A stretch of DNA of 64,000 bases, from NCBI RefSeq assembly GCF_000756615.1, contig NZ_CP009288.1, forward strand, positions 4,836,001 through 4,900,000. Reading direction: 5' to 3'. The notes beneath the pieces were generated by a model, which was not told the DNA's origin, made no database searches, and saw only the letters and a list, made by a program, of their open reading frames with translations. The position numbers were made by a program, and so were the translations under genes. The DNA is from Paenibacillus durus. GTDB taxonomy: Bacteria; Bacillota; Bacilli; Paenibacillales; Paenibacillaceae. Below are positions 35,657 to 44,629 of this stretch, piece by piece. How positions within the stretch are numbered: the first letter of the stretch is position 1; every line of letters starts with the position of its first letter.

Positions 35657-36934
35657 TTACATATTCGCAGCCTTCACCAGCTTCACCCAAGCCTTCGTCA
35701 ATTCGTCAAGCACCTGATCCTTTGTCTTGACCTGCGCTACATATTCCTGAAACAGCGCCCCCAGCTCCGTATCAAAACCATCCGGCCAATATCCTTGAAC
35801 CCAGGGGTAAGTCTCCCCCTTGTTCATATAGCGAATCGTCTCAGCGGCAAGCTGTCCGTCAGGCGCCGCTCCGCCCTTCAAGACTGGGACCTCGCCGTGC
35901 CAGCCGTATTGCTTGATATAATCAGTAACGATGTAATCGAGAAAATTTTTCGCTTCATCTATATGCTTGGAGCTGTTGCTGATGCGGAGGAGCACGGAGG
36001 AATCGACCATCAGTCTCGCTTTGGAGGGATCGTCTCCGACCGGTTCCGGGAAGAAGCCGATCTCGGCGGACGGATTCGCCTTCAGCATATCGCCTTCCGC
36101 CCAGTTCCCGTTATGGATCATAGCCGCCTTGCCCTGAGCCACCAGAGCAAGCCCTGTGCCGTAATCCGTCTCCAGCGGCTTATCGCTGCCGTACTTGACC
36201 ATCAGATCGATCATATCGAAGGTCCGGCTAAATAACCGCAAATCCTTAAAGGTTTTTGTTCCTTCCGAAATTTCCTGCGCCGTTTGCGCATAATCACCTT
36301 CTTCAGCCGCAAGAGTCTGGGATGCGATATGCTTGAACACCCACCATTCCTTGAATGAGTTGGCGAACGGCGTGACGCCTTTAGCCTTCAGGCGCTTGGC
36401 CGTTTCCTCCAGTCCGGAAAAAGTTGTGGGCAAGGTGTCAATGCCGGCATCGGCGAACACCTTTTTGTTGTAAATAAAGCCGTACGATTGGATGCTGACA
36501 GGCACTCCGTATATTTTTCCATCCCATTCGGCGGCTTTCAGGGCGCTGTCTTCAATCTGATTCAGGAACGGCTCACCGGTGAGCTCCACCACGATGTCCT
36601 TATACGTCCGGTTCGCCCAATAGCCCTGAGTCATGAAGATATCCGGCACATCGCCGGAATTCAGCTTTGTTTGGAGGACCGAATCGTACTCGTTGGATAT
36701 CAGCTCCGTTTCTACCGTAACTTCCGGATGCAGAGCGTGATATTGTTCCGCCATATCATGGAGCTGCTCCGACAATCCTTCGCCAAAGGTGAACATTTTC
36801 AAGGTGACTGGGCGGGCCTGCCCGTGGGCATCCTGGGTTTCCGCAGAGTAACTGCCTCCGCCAATCGAACAGCTTGTGAATGCAGCGGCCATAAGAATCC
36901 AGCTTAGCACGGTGAATACCGGTTTCTTTTTCAT
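35657..36934 (-). CDS. ABC sugar transporter substrate-binding lipoprotein
   Basis: A family 1 extracellular solute-binding protein of 425 aa. The lipobox is in LMAAAFTSCSIGGG, so the mature protein is lipid-anchored outside. It contains KLNSGDVPDIFMTQGYWANR and GKAAMIHNGNWAEGDML, typical of the CUT1 oligosaccharide-binding class. It lies directly upstream of the giant glycosidase and downstream of a two-component system. No permease genes are next to it, so the transporter partner must be encoded elsewhere, or the protein serves as a sensor partner. Confidence 0.9.
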   Translation of the reverse strand: MKKKPVFTVLSWILMAAAFTSCSIGGGSYSAETQDAHGQARPVTLKMFTFGEGLSEQLHDMAEQYHALHPEVTVETELISNEYDSVLQTKLNSGDVPDIFMTQGYWANRTYKDIVVELTGEPFLNQIEDSALKAAEWDGKIYGVPVSIQSYGFIYNKKVFADAGIDTLPTTFSGLEETAKRLKAKGVTPFANSFKEWWVFKHIASQTLAAEEGDYAQTAQEISEGTKTFKDLRLFSRTFDMIDLMVKYGSDKPLETDYGTGLALVAQGKAAMIHNGNWAEGDMLKANPSAEIGFFPEPVGDDPSKARLMVDSSVLLRISNSSKHIDEAKNFLDYIVTDYIKQYGWHGEVPVLKGGAAPDGQLAAETIRYMNKGETYPWVQGYWPDGFDTELGALFQEYVAQVKTKDQVLDELTKAWVKLVKAANM

Positions 36935-37111
36935 CCTGAGGCTCCTCTATTCAGGCTCCACGTAAACGTTTAAGGCTCCTCTATGACAGAATAACGCGAA
37001 GCCGTTCCGATTGTAATGTACAAAAATGAAGCATTTATAGGAATATCCTGAACTCCGAAAATGGCCAGCACAGCGGATCACGGGCGCGATACTTATAGCT
37101 TTACAGCCGTC

Positions 37112-38740
37112 TCAGATGCTCTTTTTGGATTGCAGCGTCAGGTTCCGGTATTCGCTTGGCGACAGGCCGGTGTATTTCTTGAAGGCTTTGCTGAAATAGG
37201 CGTTGTCGTTAAAGCCTACCTTGCTGGAGACGAGTTGGATTTTGATGGACGGATCATCCAGCATTTCCTTGGCCCGGTCCATTCGCACCTTGAGCACATA
37301 CTCGTAGATACCGAAGCCGAACCTTTCTTTAAAGAGCCTGGACAGATATTCCTTGCTTAAATAATACTGCTCCGAGAACATTGTCAGATGGATATCTGTA
37401 AAAAAATGGTCGTCGATATAGTTCTTGATGCGAATAATGTTGAAAGCTTCCGAATTTTTCAGCCCATCCTGAATTCTGTCGAACACGAGCGAAATGACGT
37501 GAAACACAAATTCGCTAAAATCCTCGAACGTAGGGTAAGCAGCGACGGTACCGTAGGATAACAGCCTTCCCTGTGAATCTTCGGCGATGCCAAGCTGAGC
37601 CGCAATATCCTCGATCATCAGGATAAATTCGGCGGCGGCTTTTCTCGCGTCGTCCATACTGAAATAGCCGGTCTGCTTGATAAGCTCAAAATACCCATTC
37701 ACAATCCCCCGGGTAAACTCGATATTCCCGCTCTCGAAAGCGCGGATCAGCAGCTCTTTTTTGTTCATAATAGAAGACAATTCTGCCCTGCGTCCGGTCT
37801 GGGCTTCCGTGAATACCCGGTTCTCGCATTTAAGGATGTTGATGCTGGACTTGATGGCATGGGCTTCGCTGTAGGATTCCCCCAGCTTTTCAAAGGAAGC
37901 AGAAAAACCGCCAATCCCGGCGATTGAAGCAAAGCCGAACAGGGTCTGCAAAGTATGGATAACTTCTATCATTTTAGCGGCGCTGTACACTTGGGGTTCC
38001 GGGCGGGTACCGATTTCGAGCACGACTATAATCTCATGATCGATCTTGTAGCTTCGGAAGCTGAAGCCCTGGCTCCAGGGAGCGCAGCATTCGTCAATCA
38101 TATTCGTTAATGCAAAATAGCAGGAGAACGAGTCTCCCTTAAATTTGGAAGCGCACACCTCTTCAAAATTAAGCACCTGAATAATGGCGCAGCCGTACAG
38201 AACATGCTGCTTCGTCATGGAGGTCAGCTTCTTGTAATCTTCAAGAATCGGGGGATGGATGCGGTCGCCGTCGATGATCATGGTCAGGAGCTTTTCCTTG
38301 AACAGGGGCAGAGACAAATTATTCATCATGCTTTGACGCTGCTTCATCTCCCGGTCCTTTCTTTCTTCGTTCAACTGCCGGACCGCCTCGCTCAAAGACC
38401 GGTTCAGCTCCACCTTATCGACCGGCTTCAGCAAATAATCCAATACCCGGTACTGGATGGCTTGCCTTGCGTATTCAAACTCGTCGAAGCCGCTGATGAT
38501 GATATATTTGACTTCCGGGTGCCGGGCACTCGCTCTGTGCAGCATTTCCATTCCGTCCATGACGGGCATCTTGATATCGACCAGGACGATGTCCGGCTTC
38601 CACTCCTCCAGCAGCCGGAGTCCTGTATGCGCTTCAGGGGCCTCTGCGATTTCGGACACCGCCAGCTTCTCCCACTCTCCGGCGAGCCTGATCGCCATCC
38701 GGACAGGACGCTCATCATCGACAATCAACACCTTATACAT
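37112..38740 (-). CDS. YesN-type response regulator (receiver plus AraC DNA-binding domain)
   Basis: The 542-aa regulator has an N-terminal CheY-like receiver (MYKVLIVDDERPVR, phosphoacceptor in IVLVDIKMPVMDG at about residue 55, FLKP-equivalent YLLKPVDK). A long central region follows, then a C-terminal AraC helix-turn-helix pair (LTMFSEQYYLSKEYLSRLFKERFG and VSSKVGFNDNAYFSKAFKKYTGLSPSEYR). The ATG at 38740 follows GGGAGGG; a 39-codon upstream extension overlaps the kinase and is not family-like. Paired with the kinase next door, it likely activates the glycosidase locus. Confidence 0.93.
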   Translation of the reverse strand: MYKVLIVDDERPVRMAIRLAGEWEKLAVSEIAEAPEAHTGLRLLEEWKPDIVLVDIKMPVMDGMEMLHRASARHPEVKYIIISGFDEFEYARQAIQYRVLDYLLKPVDKVELNRSLSEAVRQLNEERKDREMKQRQSMMNNLSLPLFKEKLLTMIIDGDRIHPPILEDYKKLTSMTKQHVLYGCAIIQVLNFEEVCASKFKGDSFSCYFALTNMIDECCAPWSQGFSFRSYKIDHEIIVVLEIGTRPEPQVYSAAKMIEVIHTLQTLFGFASIAGIGGFSASFEKLGESYSEAHAIKSSINILKCENRVFTEAQTGRRAELSSIMNKKELLIRAFESGNIEFTRGIVNGYFELIKQTGYFSMDDARKAAAEFILMIEDIAAQLGIAEDSQGRLLSYGTVAAYPTFEDFSEFVFHVISLVFDRIQDGLKNSEAFNIIRIKNYIDDHFFTDIHLTMFSEQYYLSKEYLSRLFKERFGFGIYEYVLKVRMDRAKEMLDDPSIKIQLVSSKVGFNDNAYFSKAFKKYTGLSPSEYRNLTLQSKKSI

Positions 38741-38765
38741 GCCAAGATCCCTCCCGATTGTTTGC

Positions 38766-40580
38766 TCATGGGTATATCCCTCCGGCCTCCACAGGAATGA
38801 TGATTTGTACGGATGTCCCTCCCTCCGGAAGGTTGCGGATGTCCAGCCTGGCGTCACTATGGATTAACAGCTTTAATCTCTCGGATAAATTCTTCAGCCC
38901 GATGCTCCCCTGCTGCCCGTTCATCCAATTCTCCTTCTGCAGCAGCTCCTGCAGTTCTTTGAGCCGGGCTTCCGGAATGCCGGGACCGTTGTCGCTGACC
39001 TCGATGATGGCCCGGCCTTCCCTGAAATAGCCCCGAATTGTGATCAAGACAGGGTCCAGAGTCTGCTCCAGAACATGTTTGATCGAATTCTCCACCAATA
39101 GCTGAACAGCCATTTTGGGGATGGGGATATCGGTAATAGTTTCTTCCAGATCGATCTTGACGGATAACCTTTCGCCGTACCTGGCCTGCTGGAGCATCAC
39201 ATAGCTTTCGACGTTTTTCATTTCCTGGGACAGATTCACGTTATCGCCGGTCCGGATCGAATACCGCAAAATATAAGCCAGCGCCTGCACCATCCGGTCA
39301 ATATGATCAACCCTGTGAACGAGCGCCTCCGTCGAAATCGTCTGCAGGGCGTTATATAAAAAATGCGGATTGATCTGCGCTTCGAGCGCCTTCATACGCG
39401 CGGTCTTCTCACCCAGCTTGGCTTTATACTCTTCATTAATCAGATCGTTGATCTTGGCAACCATCGCGTTGAATTTTTTTGAGAGATAGGCGATCTCATC
39501 ATTGCCGTTAATTTCAATCATCACATCGAAGTTCGCGCCGCCGACCTTTTCCATCTGCTTCGACAGCCTCTTCAGCGGACGTGTAATCGTTTTCGTTGCA
39601 AACGTGACGAGCAGTGTGCCGATCAGCAAAAAGACCAGTCCGATTAAAAACTCCAGATTTCTCGTGTTTTTGGCCCGCTCGTTCAAGGCACTGGTGGAGA
39701 TCAGCTTGACCAGCTTCCAGCCGTCGCCCGGCGAAACGTCGTACATGACGAGAAAATTCTGCTGTCCGCTGTTCCAGTTCAGATAGCCTTCCGGCTTCGT
39801 CCAGTCAATGGATTGCACCAAATCCGCTTCATTACTTAAAGTCTTCGAATTGCTGTTATAAAAGGAAGTATTATTCCGGTCAAAAATCGCGATGACCTCG
39901 GCATTCTGCTCAAGGATATCGTTAATCATCTTATCTCTGTATGCGGAGTTGATCGTGATGGACACCATACCCAACGGCCTCTGGTTCGGAATATTTATGA
40001 GTGCCCTATGAAAAGTGAAAAACAGCGGTTTGTTATCCGTATTATACGCCCAGGATGACTGCAGCGGCGGTTTGATGCTTCGAAATGTATTGGCTCTGGA
40101 GCTGGCCTCTTTGAACCATGGGTCCGACATGATAAACTCAGGGTAATCGACTTCCAGCTTCGGCGAATCCGTCAGCCGCGATATGGTATACTCAGCCCCG
40201 GTCCGCGGAATATACAAGGAGACAGCGGCGATATCTCTGCTGGAGAAGAACAGGTTCCGCAGCTGGTTCTCAATGTAGAGACGGCTTGAAAAATCCGCTT
40301 CGTCGTTAATCAGCGCCTCCATAAAGTTGTCATCCCGCCTGAACGTCAACGACAGCGCGTCAATCTGCGCCACGTAGTTTTCCAGACTTTCGTTCATATG
40401 CTTCAGCTCTTTAGCCGTATTGGAAATGTAGTTATCTTTGATAATCCAGATAGTCCGGTAATAGGACACGGTGACAAGCACCAGAATCAGCACGCAGACA
40501 ATGAGCGAAAAAGCCAATCCCAGCTTATTCCCCAGCTTCCGGGTGTATCTCCTTGACAGATTCAGAAGAAAGCGCTTCAC
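38766..40580 (-). CDS. YesM-type sensor histidine kinase
   Basis: The 604-aa membrane kinase has two transmembrane helices (LGLAFSLIVCVLILVLVTVSYY near residue 20-41; LEFLIGLVFLLIGTLLVTFATK near 310), a large extracytoplasmic dCache-like sensor between them, a HAMP segment (TITRPLKRLSKQM), the His-kinase motif INPHFLYNALQTIS of the YesM/LytS class, and a HATPase end (VSDNGPGIPEARL). It is encoded 25 bp upstream of its response regulator. It probably senses an oligosaccharide, perhaps with the neighbouring binding protein. Confidence 0.93.
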   Translation of the reverse strand: MKRFLLNLSRRYTRKLGNKLGLAFSLIVCVLILVLVTVSYYRTIWIIKDNYISNTAKELKHMNESLENYVAQIDALSLTFRRDDNFMEALINDEADFSSRLYIENQLRNLFFSSRDIAAVSLYIPRTGAEYTISRLTDSPKLEVDYPEFIMSDPWFKEASSRANTFRSIKPPLQSSWAYNTDNKPLFFTFHRALINIPNQRPLGMVSITINSAYRDKMINDILEQNAEVIAIFDRNNTSFYNSNSKTLSNEADLVQSIDWTKPEGYLNWNSGQQNFLVMYDVSPGDGWKLVKLISTSALNERAKNTRNLEFLIGLVFLLIGTLLVTFATKTITRPLKRLSKQMEKVGGANFDVMIEINGNDEIAYLSKKFNAMVAKINDLINEEYKAKLGEKTARMKALEAQINPHFLYNALQTISTEALVHRVDHIDRMVQALAYILRYSIRTGDNVNLSQEMKNVESYVMLQQARYGERLSVKIDLEETITDIPIPKMAVQLLVENSIKHVLEQTLDPVLITIRGYFREGRAIIEVSDNGPGIPEARLKELQELLQKENWMNGQQGSIGLKNLSERLKLLIHSDARLDIRNLPEGGTSVQIIIPVEAGGIYP

Positions 40581-40845
40581 CCCATCACCGCCATTGCCAA
40601 TATAATAATGAAGACGATTTCAAGATAAATTAATAGTATCATACCTGACTGGAGGGCTCTATTGTTAAATGTTTCTGCTAAAGCATAACGCCGCGAAGCT
40701 GGCGGGATTGCCTGTCCGGAAGTTGCCAGATATAATGACCGTATTCTAGCAAAGGAAAAAGGATACTTCCATCGCGTGTATGCCTGCTAGCACAGGCCGC
40801 ACCGGAAATATCCTTCATCATTAGACATGGTCATTGTAACAGAGT

Positions 40846-41391
40846 ATGCGCTGGTTGAAAAGATCCCTGGTGTTTTTCGTCAGGGGTGCGGAGGAGGTGC
40901 CCTGCCCGTGCTGCACAGAGAACCTGGAGATTATCGGTAGCCGGGAGCGGAAGGTCCGGGGTGGGGGTGGTGAGCTGCGCCAACTGGTGATTCGCAGACT
41001 CCGGTGTGCGGGATGCCGCAGGATTCACCATGAGCTCCCGGATCTACTCATTCCCTATAAACGGTACGATTCCCGTTGTATCGAACAGGCGGTCACGGAG
41101 CCGGAGGCGTCCGTGACCGCCTGCGCGGAAACCTCTACGTTACGGCGTTGGAAGGTCTGGTTTCGCGTGCTCTCTATCTACTTCATCCTCGTTCTGCAGG
41201 CGCTGGAGGCTCGGATGTCCGGCCTCGCTCCCGGGTCCCCCGAAGCTTCGGATCACCTGCGTATGACCTCCGCCCCCGCCTTTCGTCAGCAAGGACCCGG
41301 CTGGCTGGCCAGACTTGTCCGCCCCGTCGCAAACGCTCATTTGTGGGTACATACCCGTTTTGCCTATCTGTCCGCCCCGGCTCTACGGTAG
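40846..41391 (+). CDS. DUF6431-like zinc-ribbon protein of the transposon
   Basis: The 181-aa protein has paired cysteine motifs CPCC and CAGC about 40 residues apart (VPCPCCTENLEIIGSRE ... RRLRCAGCRRIHHELPD). This N-terminal zinc ribbon resembles DUF6431 proteins encoded upstream of DDE transposase and AAA ATPase genes in Firmicutes. The C-terminal part is less clear and may wander out of the true family sequence. It is the first gene inside the element; a role in transposition or its control is inferred from position only. No clear ribosome binding site is visible. Confidence 0.7.
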   Translation: MRWLKRSLVFFVRGAEEVPCPCCTENLEIIGSRERKVRGGGGELRQLVIRRLRCAGCRRIHHELPDLLIPYKRYDSRCIEQAVTEPEASVTACAETSTLRRWKVWFRVLSIYFILVLQALEARMSGLAPGSPEASDHLRMTSAPAFRQQGPGWLARLVRPVANAHLWVHTRFAYLSAPALR

Positions 41392-41431
41392 ACTCTCCTT
41401 GAGTTCATTTCAGGAAGGAGTTTACCGACCC

Positions 41432-42784
41432 ATGAAAGACCAAAAGAAAGCCGAAGCCCTCGCCGCAGAGCGGATGCAGCTTCTCGCTCCCCTGCTTGCC
41501 GAAGGGCTGGACCCGGCCAAAGCCCGGGAGATGAAAGCGCAGATTTGTAAGCAAACCGGACTCTCCGAACGTACCTTGCGCCGGTATTTGGCGAGTTACC
41601 GGAGCGAAGGATTTACCGGCCTGAAGCCCAAAGGCAAAGGGCGGCAGCCCTCCGAAGAGATTCTTCCTACCGCCGTGCTCGAGCAAGCGATTCTCTTGCG
41701 CCGGGAGGTCCCCGGCCGCAGCGTCGCACAGCTCATTCAGATTTTAGAATGGGAAGGGCGGATTTCGCCGGGCCAAATTAAGCGTAGTACCCTGCAGGAG
41801 AGACTGACTGCCTGTGGCTACAGCTCGCGCCATCTGCGGATGTACGCCGAATCCGGGGTTGCCGCCAGACGCTTCCAGCAGCGCCACCGGAACCAGCTGT
41901 GGCAGTCAGACCTCAAATACGGACCGTATTTGCCCCTTGGCGAAAGCGGGACGATGAAACAGGTGTATCTGGTCGTGTTCATTGACGACGCTACAAGGTT
42001 TATTCTGCATGGGGAGTTTGTGCCGGTCATGGACCAGCGGCTGGTCGAATCGGCGTTTCGCCAAGCGATCCAGAAGTATGGGGTACCAGAAGCGGTCTAT
42101 TTTGACAACGGCAAGCAGTACCGTACCCAAGCCATGACCCGGATATGTTCCAAGCTCGGAACCCGGCTGCTCTATGCGAAGCCCTACTCGCCTGAATCCA
42201 AAGGCAAGGTCGAACGGTTTAACCAAATCGTCGATTCGTTTCTGAGCGAAGTCGCCTTGGAGAAGCCGAAGACACTCGAGCAGTTGAATGAGCGCTTCGA
42301 GGTATGGCTCTCGGAGTGCTACCAGCACAAGCCCCACTCCGCCCTGCCGGACAAGCAAAGCCCGGAAACGGCGTTTCGGAGTGACAAGAAAGCACTGCGG
42401 TTCATGGACCCGGATACCTTGGCGGACGCGTTCTTGCATAGTGAAAAGCGGAAGGTCGACAAGTCGGGCTGCATTAGCTTCATGAACCGAAAGTACGAAG
42501 TGGGCCTGACGGTCATTGGCTGTACGGTCGAGGTGGTTTATGACCCGGCAGACCCCACGGAACTGACGATTGAGTATGAGGGACGAGCGCCGTGGCGGGT
42601 GCGCGAGATGGAAATCGGTCAGCGGGCGGGAACCCGTCCGGCGTTGCCGGAGCACCTGGGCGCATCTATGACCGACACGTCGAGACTGCTGGAGGCGGCA
42701 GAGCAGCGACACCAGCAGCGCAAACAGCGGGAAGCACCTGCGGTGACGTACCGCAGAGTGCAGGCGGAGGATGGCCATGTTTGA
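41432..42784 (+). CDS. DDE transposase (TniA/Mu-like, rve core)
   Basis: The 450-aa protein has N-terminal helix-turn-helix regions (KQTGLSERTLRRYLASYRSEG). An RNase H-fold catalytic core carries the DDE triad in WQSDLKYGP, VYFDNGKQY and PESKGKVERFNQ. A C-terminal beta-barrel (ISFMNRKYEVGLTVIGCTVEVVYDP) is like TniA/MuA-type enzymes. The ATG at 41432 follows AGGAAGGAG. Its end overlaps the ATPase gene by 14 bp, so the two are translationally coupled. Confidence 0.92.
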   Translation: MKDQKKAEALAAERMQLLAPLLAEGLDPAKAREMKAQICKQTGLSERTLRRYLASYRSEGFTGLKPKGKGRQPSEEILPTAVLEQAILLRREVPGRSVAQLIQILEWEGRISPGQIKRSTLQERLTACGYSSRHLRMYAESGVAARRFQQRHRNQLWQSDLKYGPYLPLGESGTMKQVYLVVFIDDATRFILHGEFVPVMDQRLVESAFRQAIQKYGVPEAVYFDNGKQYRTQAMTRICSKLGTRLLYAKPYSPESKGKVERFNQIVDSFLSEVALEKPKTLEQLNERFEVWLSECYQHKPHSALPDKQSPETAFRSDKKALRFMDPDTLADAFLHSEKRKVDKSGCISFMNRKYEVGLTVIGCTVEVVYDPADPTELTIEYEGRAPWRVREMEIGQRAGTRPALPEHLGASMTDTSRLLEAAEQRHQQRKQREAPAVTYRRVQAEDGHV

Positions 42785-43577
42785 GTCCTTCTACGAGTTG
42801 CACCGTGCTCCGTTCTCCAGAGATCTTGCGGTAGACGAGTTATATGCGTCTGCGTCGCAGGAAGAAATGCTCGGGCGTCTGGCCTATGTCGCGGAACGCC
42901 AGTGGTTTGCCGTGCTCACAGGGGACTGCGGGACCGGGAAAACGACTACGATCCGGCGGTTAGCCAAGGAACTGGACGAGGCGCGCTTTAAGCTACTCTA
43001 CCTGTCCGATTCGAAACTGACCCCGCGCCACTTCTACAAAGGGCTGCTGGAGCAGCTCGGCTGTGAGTCGAAATTTTACCGGGGGGATGCAAAACGGCAG
43101 TTACACCGGGAGATTGAACTCATGCGTGGGATTCACCGGCTACAGCCCGTGGTCGTGGTCGATGAAGCCCATCTGCTGGACCGGGAGATGCTGGAGGAAC
43201 TGCGATTTCTACTAAATCTGAAAATGGATTCACAGAGTCCGATGGCCCTGATTCTGGTGGGGCAAAGCGAACTGTGGGACCGGCTGGGGCTGCAAGCCTA
43301 TGCGGCGATCCGCCAGCGAATTGATATGCAGTGTTATCTTCCGCATATGGACCGGGCGGAAGTGGGGGCCTATATGAAGAGGCATCTGAGTGCAGCAGGT
43401 GCCGAGCATGAACTGTTTACGGAGGCGGCGATGGATGAAATCTACCGTTTTTCCAGCGGAGCCGCCCGGCTGGTGAACAAGCTCTGTACCCACGCGTTGA
43501 TCTACGGCGCACAGAACAAGCACCGGATTGTGGACGACCATATGGTAAAGCGCGTGATCCAGGGAGAATTGTCATGA
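42771..43577 (+). CDS. AAA+ ATPase, TniB/ExeA-like transposition protein
   Basis: The 268-aa ATPase has Walker A TGDCGTGKTTTIRR, Walker B PVVVVDEAHLLDREMLEELR, and a sensor segment LILVGQSELWDRL. Its C-terminal lid is typical of the TniB/TnsC/ExeA group (YLPHMDRAEVGAYMKRHL). Such proteins choose target DNA and activate the DDE transposase. It starts inside the end of the transposase gene and is the last gene before the right transposon end. Confidence 0.92.
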   Translation: MAMFESFYELHRAPFSRDLAVDELYASASQEEMLGRLAYVAERQWFAVLTGDCGTGKTTTIRRLAKELDEARFKLLYLSDSKLTPRHFYKGLLEQLGCESKFYRGDAKRQLHREIELMRGIHRLQPVVVVDEAHLLDREMLEELRFLLNLKMDSQSPMALILVGQSELWDRLGLQAYAAIRQRIDMQCYLPHMDRAEVGAYMKRHLSAAGAEHELFTEAAMDEIYRFSSGAARLVNKLCTHALIYGAQNKHRIVDDHMVKRVIQGELS

Positions 43578-43814
43578 TTCTCCCTGCTTTTCTATCCTAC
43601 TGCGGACAGCATGGCCGTCAATAGCAGGACAGCTTACACCGTCAACCTCCGGTCATTATGGGTTAGCAGTAACAGTTAAAAGGTAAAAAAATCACTCCAG
43701 CGGCTGATTACGAAACGCCCAGCATTTCCTGGAATCTCAAACTTCCAAAAGGATTATGCGCCGACTCGGCGAATAGTACCTATATTAATGAAGAAAGGCG
43801 GAATTATACGAATT

Positions 43815-44009
43815 ATGGGTTGTTTAGATACGGACATTAAACTGTTCACCGCCGCTCTCTTGCAGGCTCGCATCATCATCCGCAAAAAGGACGGGGTCGT
43901 CGTGAGCTGCGGTAACTCCATCCAATGCTACACACCGTTTACCGTCAAAATTGGGGGCTTATCCTACATAAGAAGCGAGTTTGATTTCGTGGTTTATTCG
44001 CCGAGGTGA
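43815..44009 (+). CDS. Hypothetical small protein
   Basis: A 64-aa frame starts MGCLDTDIKLFTAALLQARI and ends SEFDFVVYSPR. The alternative start at 43788 would add nine residues. An AAAGGCGG stretch lies about 13 bases before the ATG at 43815, a loose spacing. It lies just outside the transposon's right end, on the opposite strand from the cassette genes. I do not recognise it. Bases 43578-43814 otherwise hold only the transposon end and short AT-rich sequence. Confidence 0.4.
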   Translation: MGCLDTDIKLFTAALLQARIIIRKKDGVVVSCGNSIQCYTPFTVKIGGLSYIRSEFDFVVYSPR

Positions 44010-44108
44010 TGAGATGCGTTCGAAAACATTTTCCACTCTTTGTTTATTTATCCCGTCCATTTCATGAAGAATCAATAAGGATAAGTTAAGTTATATCCCC
44101 TTTAGTTT

Positions 44109-44519
44109 CTATTTCTTTAATAAATCTCTCAAATGATTTGCATATTTCATTGGAATTTCGTATCCCTGACTTGTATCTGATTGATCTACCAATAATCCAT
44201 TCATTGTTCTATCTGATCCTAGCGACAAATGATAATCCTTTGTTGTATTGTTAGCAAATGTAACTGTCAAATTATATTCTGCTATGTAATTTAGTTCACC
44301 TTTCATTTTTATTGCATTATTAATCGCTTCTTCAAATATCTTAATGGATTGTGCATTTTCAAAATATTTACTCTCGCATAATTCATCTTTAATAGGTTGA
44401 AGGCAATCAAGTCTTATAGAGGTAATCGAATCATTTGAGTCTGTCTTACTATTACATCCTGTAACAATGACTAAGATCAGCAATATGGCTATTAGATATC
44501 TTTTATGAATGTTTATCAT
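44109..44519 (-). CDS. Putative lipoprotein, unknown function (leftmost cassette gene)
   Basis: The 136-aa protein has a signal peptide with a lipobox at VIVTGCNSK (Cys about residue 22), then a mostly polar domain (CLQPIKDELCESKYFENAQ, VTFANNTTKDYHLSLG). It is likely anchored to the outer face of the membrane. No family is recognised. A GTTATAT word at 44087-44093, just beyond the stop, could be all that remains of its own element. Confidence 0.7.
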   Translation of the reverse strand: MINIHKRYLIAILLILVIVTGCNSKTDSNDSITSIRLDCLQPIKDELCESKYFENAQSIKIFEEAINNAIKMKGELNYIAEYNLTVTFANNTTKDYHLSLGSDRTMNGLLVDQSDTSQGYEIPMKYANHLRDLLKK

Positions 44520-44547
44520 CTCTTTTCTTATTCACTAAGGGCATTTC

Positions 44548-44626
44548 ACCTAACGTTCTTGTATTTACGAACCCGAGAGGCTTAAGGAGCGCTAGCAAAT
44601 GGATCGTCAGACTTAGCTAATTTCTC
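44548..44626 (-). repeat. attC-like element 1 (half; distal end lost)
   Basis: The left box ACCTAAC is followed by GTTCTTGTATTTACGAACCC and the AGGCTTAAGG hairpin arm. The right part, including GACCAAGG and the GTTRRRY box, is missing, and the sequence runs directly into the end of the next gene. Confidence 0.7.
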
Positions 44627-44629
44627 GAA

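Larger units (their letters stand above)
40670..43674 (+). mobile_element. TniA/TniB-like transposon with DUF6431 gene, 6-bp target duplication
   Basis: The left end begins TGTTTCTGCTAAAGCATAA at 40670; the right end, read inward from 43674, begins TGTTACTGCTAACCCATAA. The ends match at 16 of 19 positions and start with TGT as in Mu/Tn7/Tn552-type elements. The element is flanked on both sides by GTTAAA (40664-40669 and 43675-43680), a 6-bp direct repeat expected from insertion. Further CTGCTA/CATAATGACCG words recur inside both ends (for example at 40730-40745), like multiple transposase binding sites. It carries three plus-strand genes. It sits exactly between the core genome and the cassette array. 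Confidence 0.9.

Noticed and set aside
41405..43541. The transposon's DDE enzyme as the agent moving the cassettes.
   Set aside because: Cassettes lack the transposon's TGT ends and target duplications; their boundaries fall at GTTRRRY boxes, which fit site-specific recombination instead.
43788..44009. The small gene next to the transposon as the integron integrase or a recombination factor.
   Set aside because: It is only 64-73 aa, lacks tyrosine recombinase motifs, and lies at the wrong (left) end of the array.
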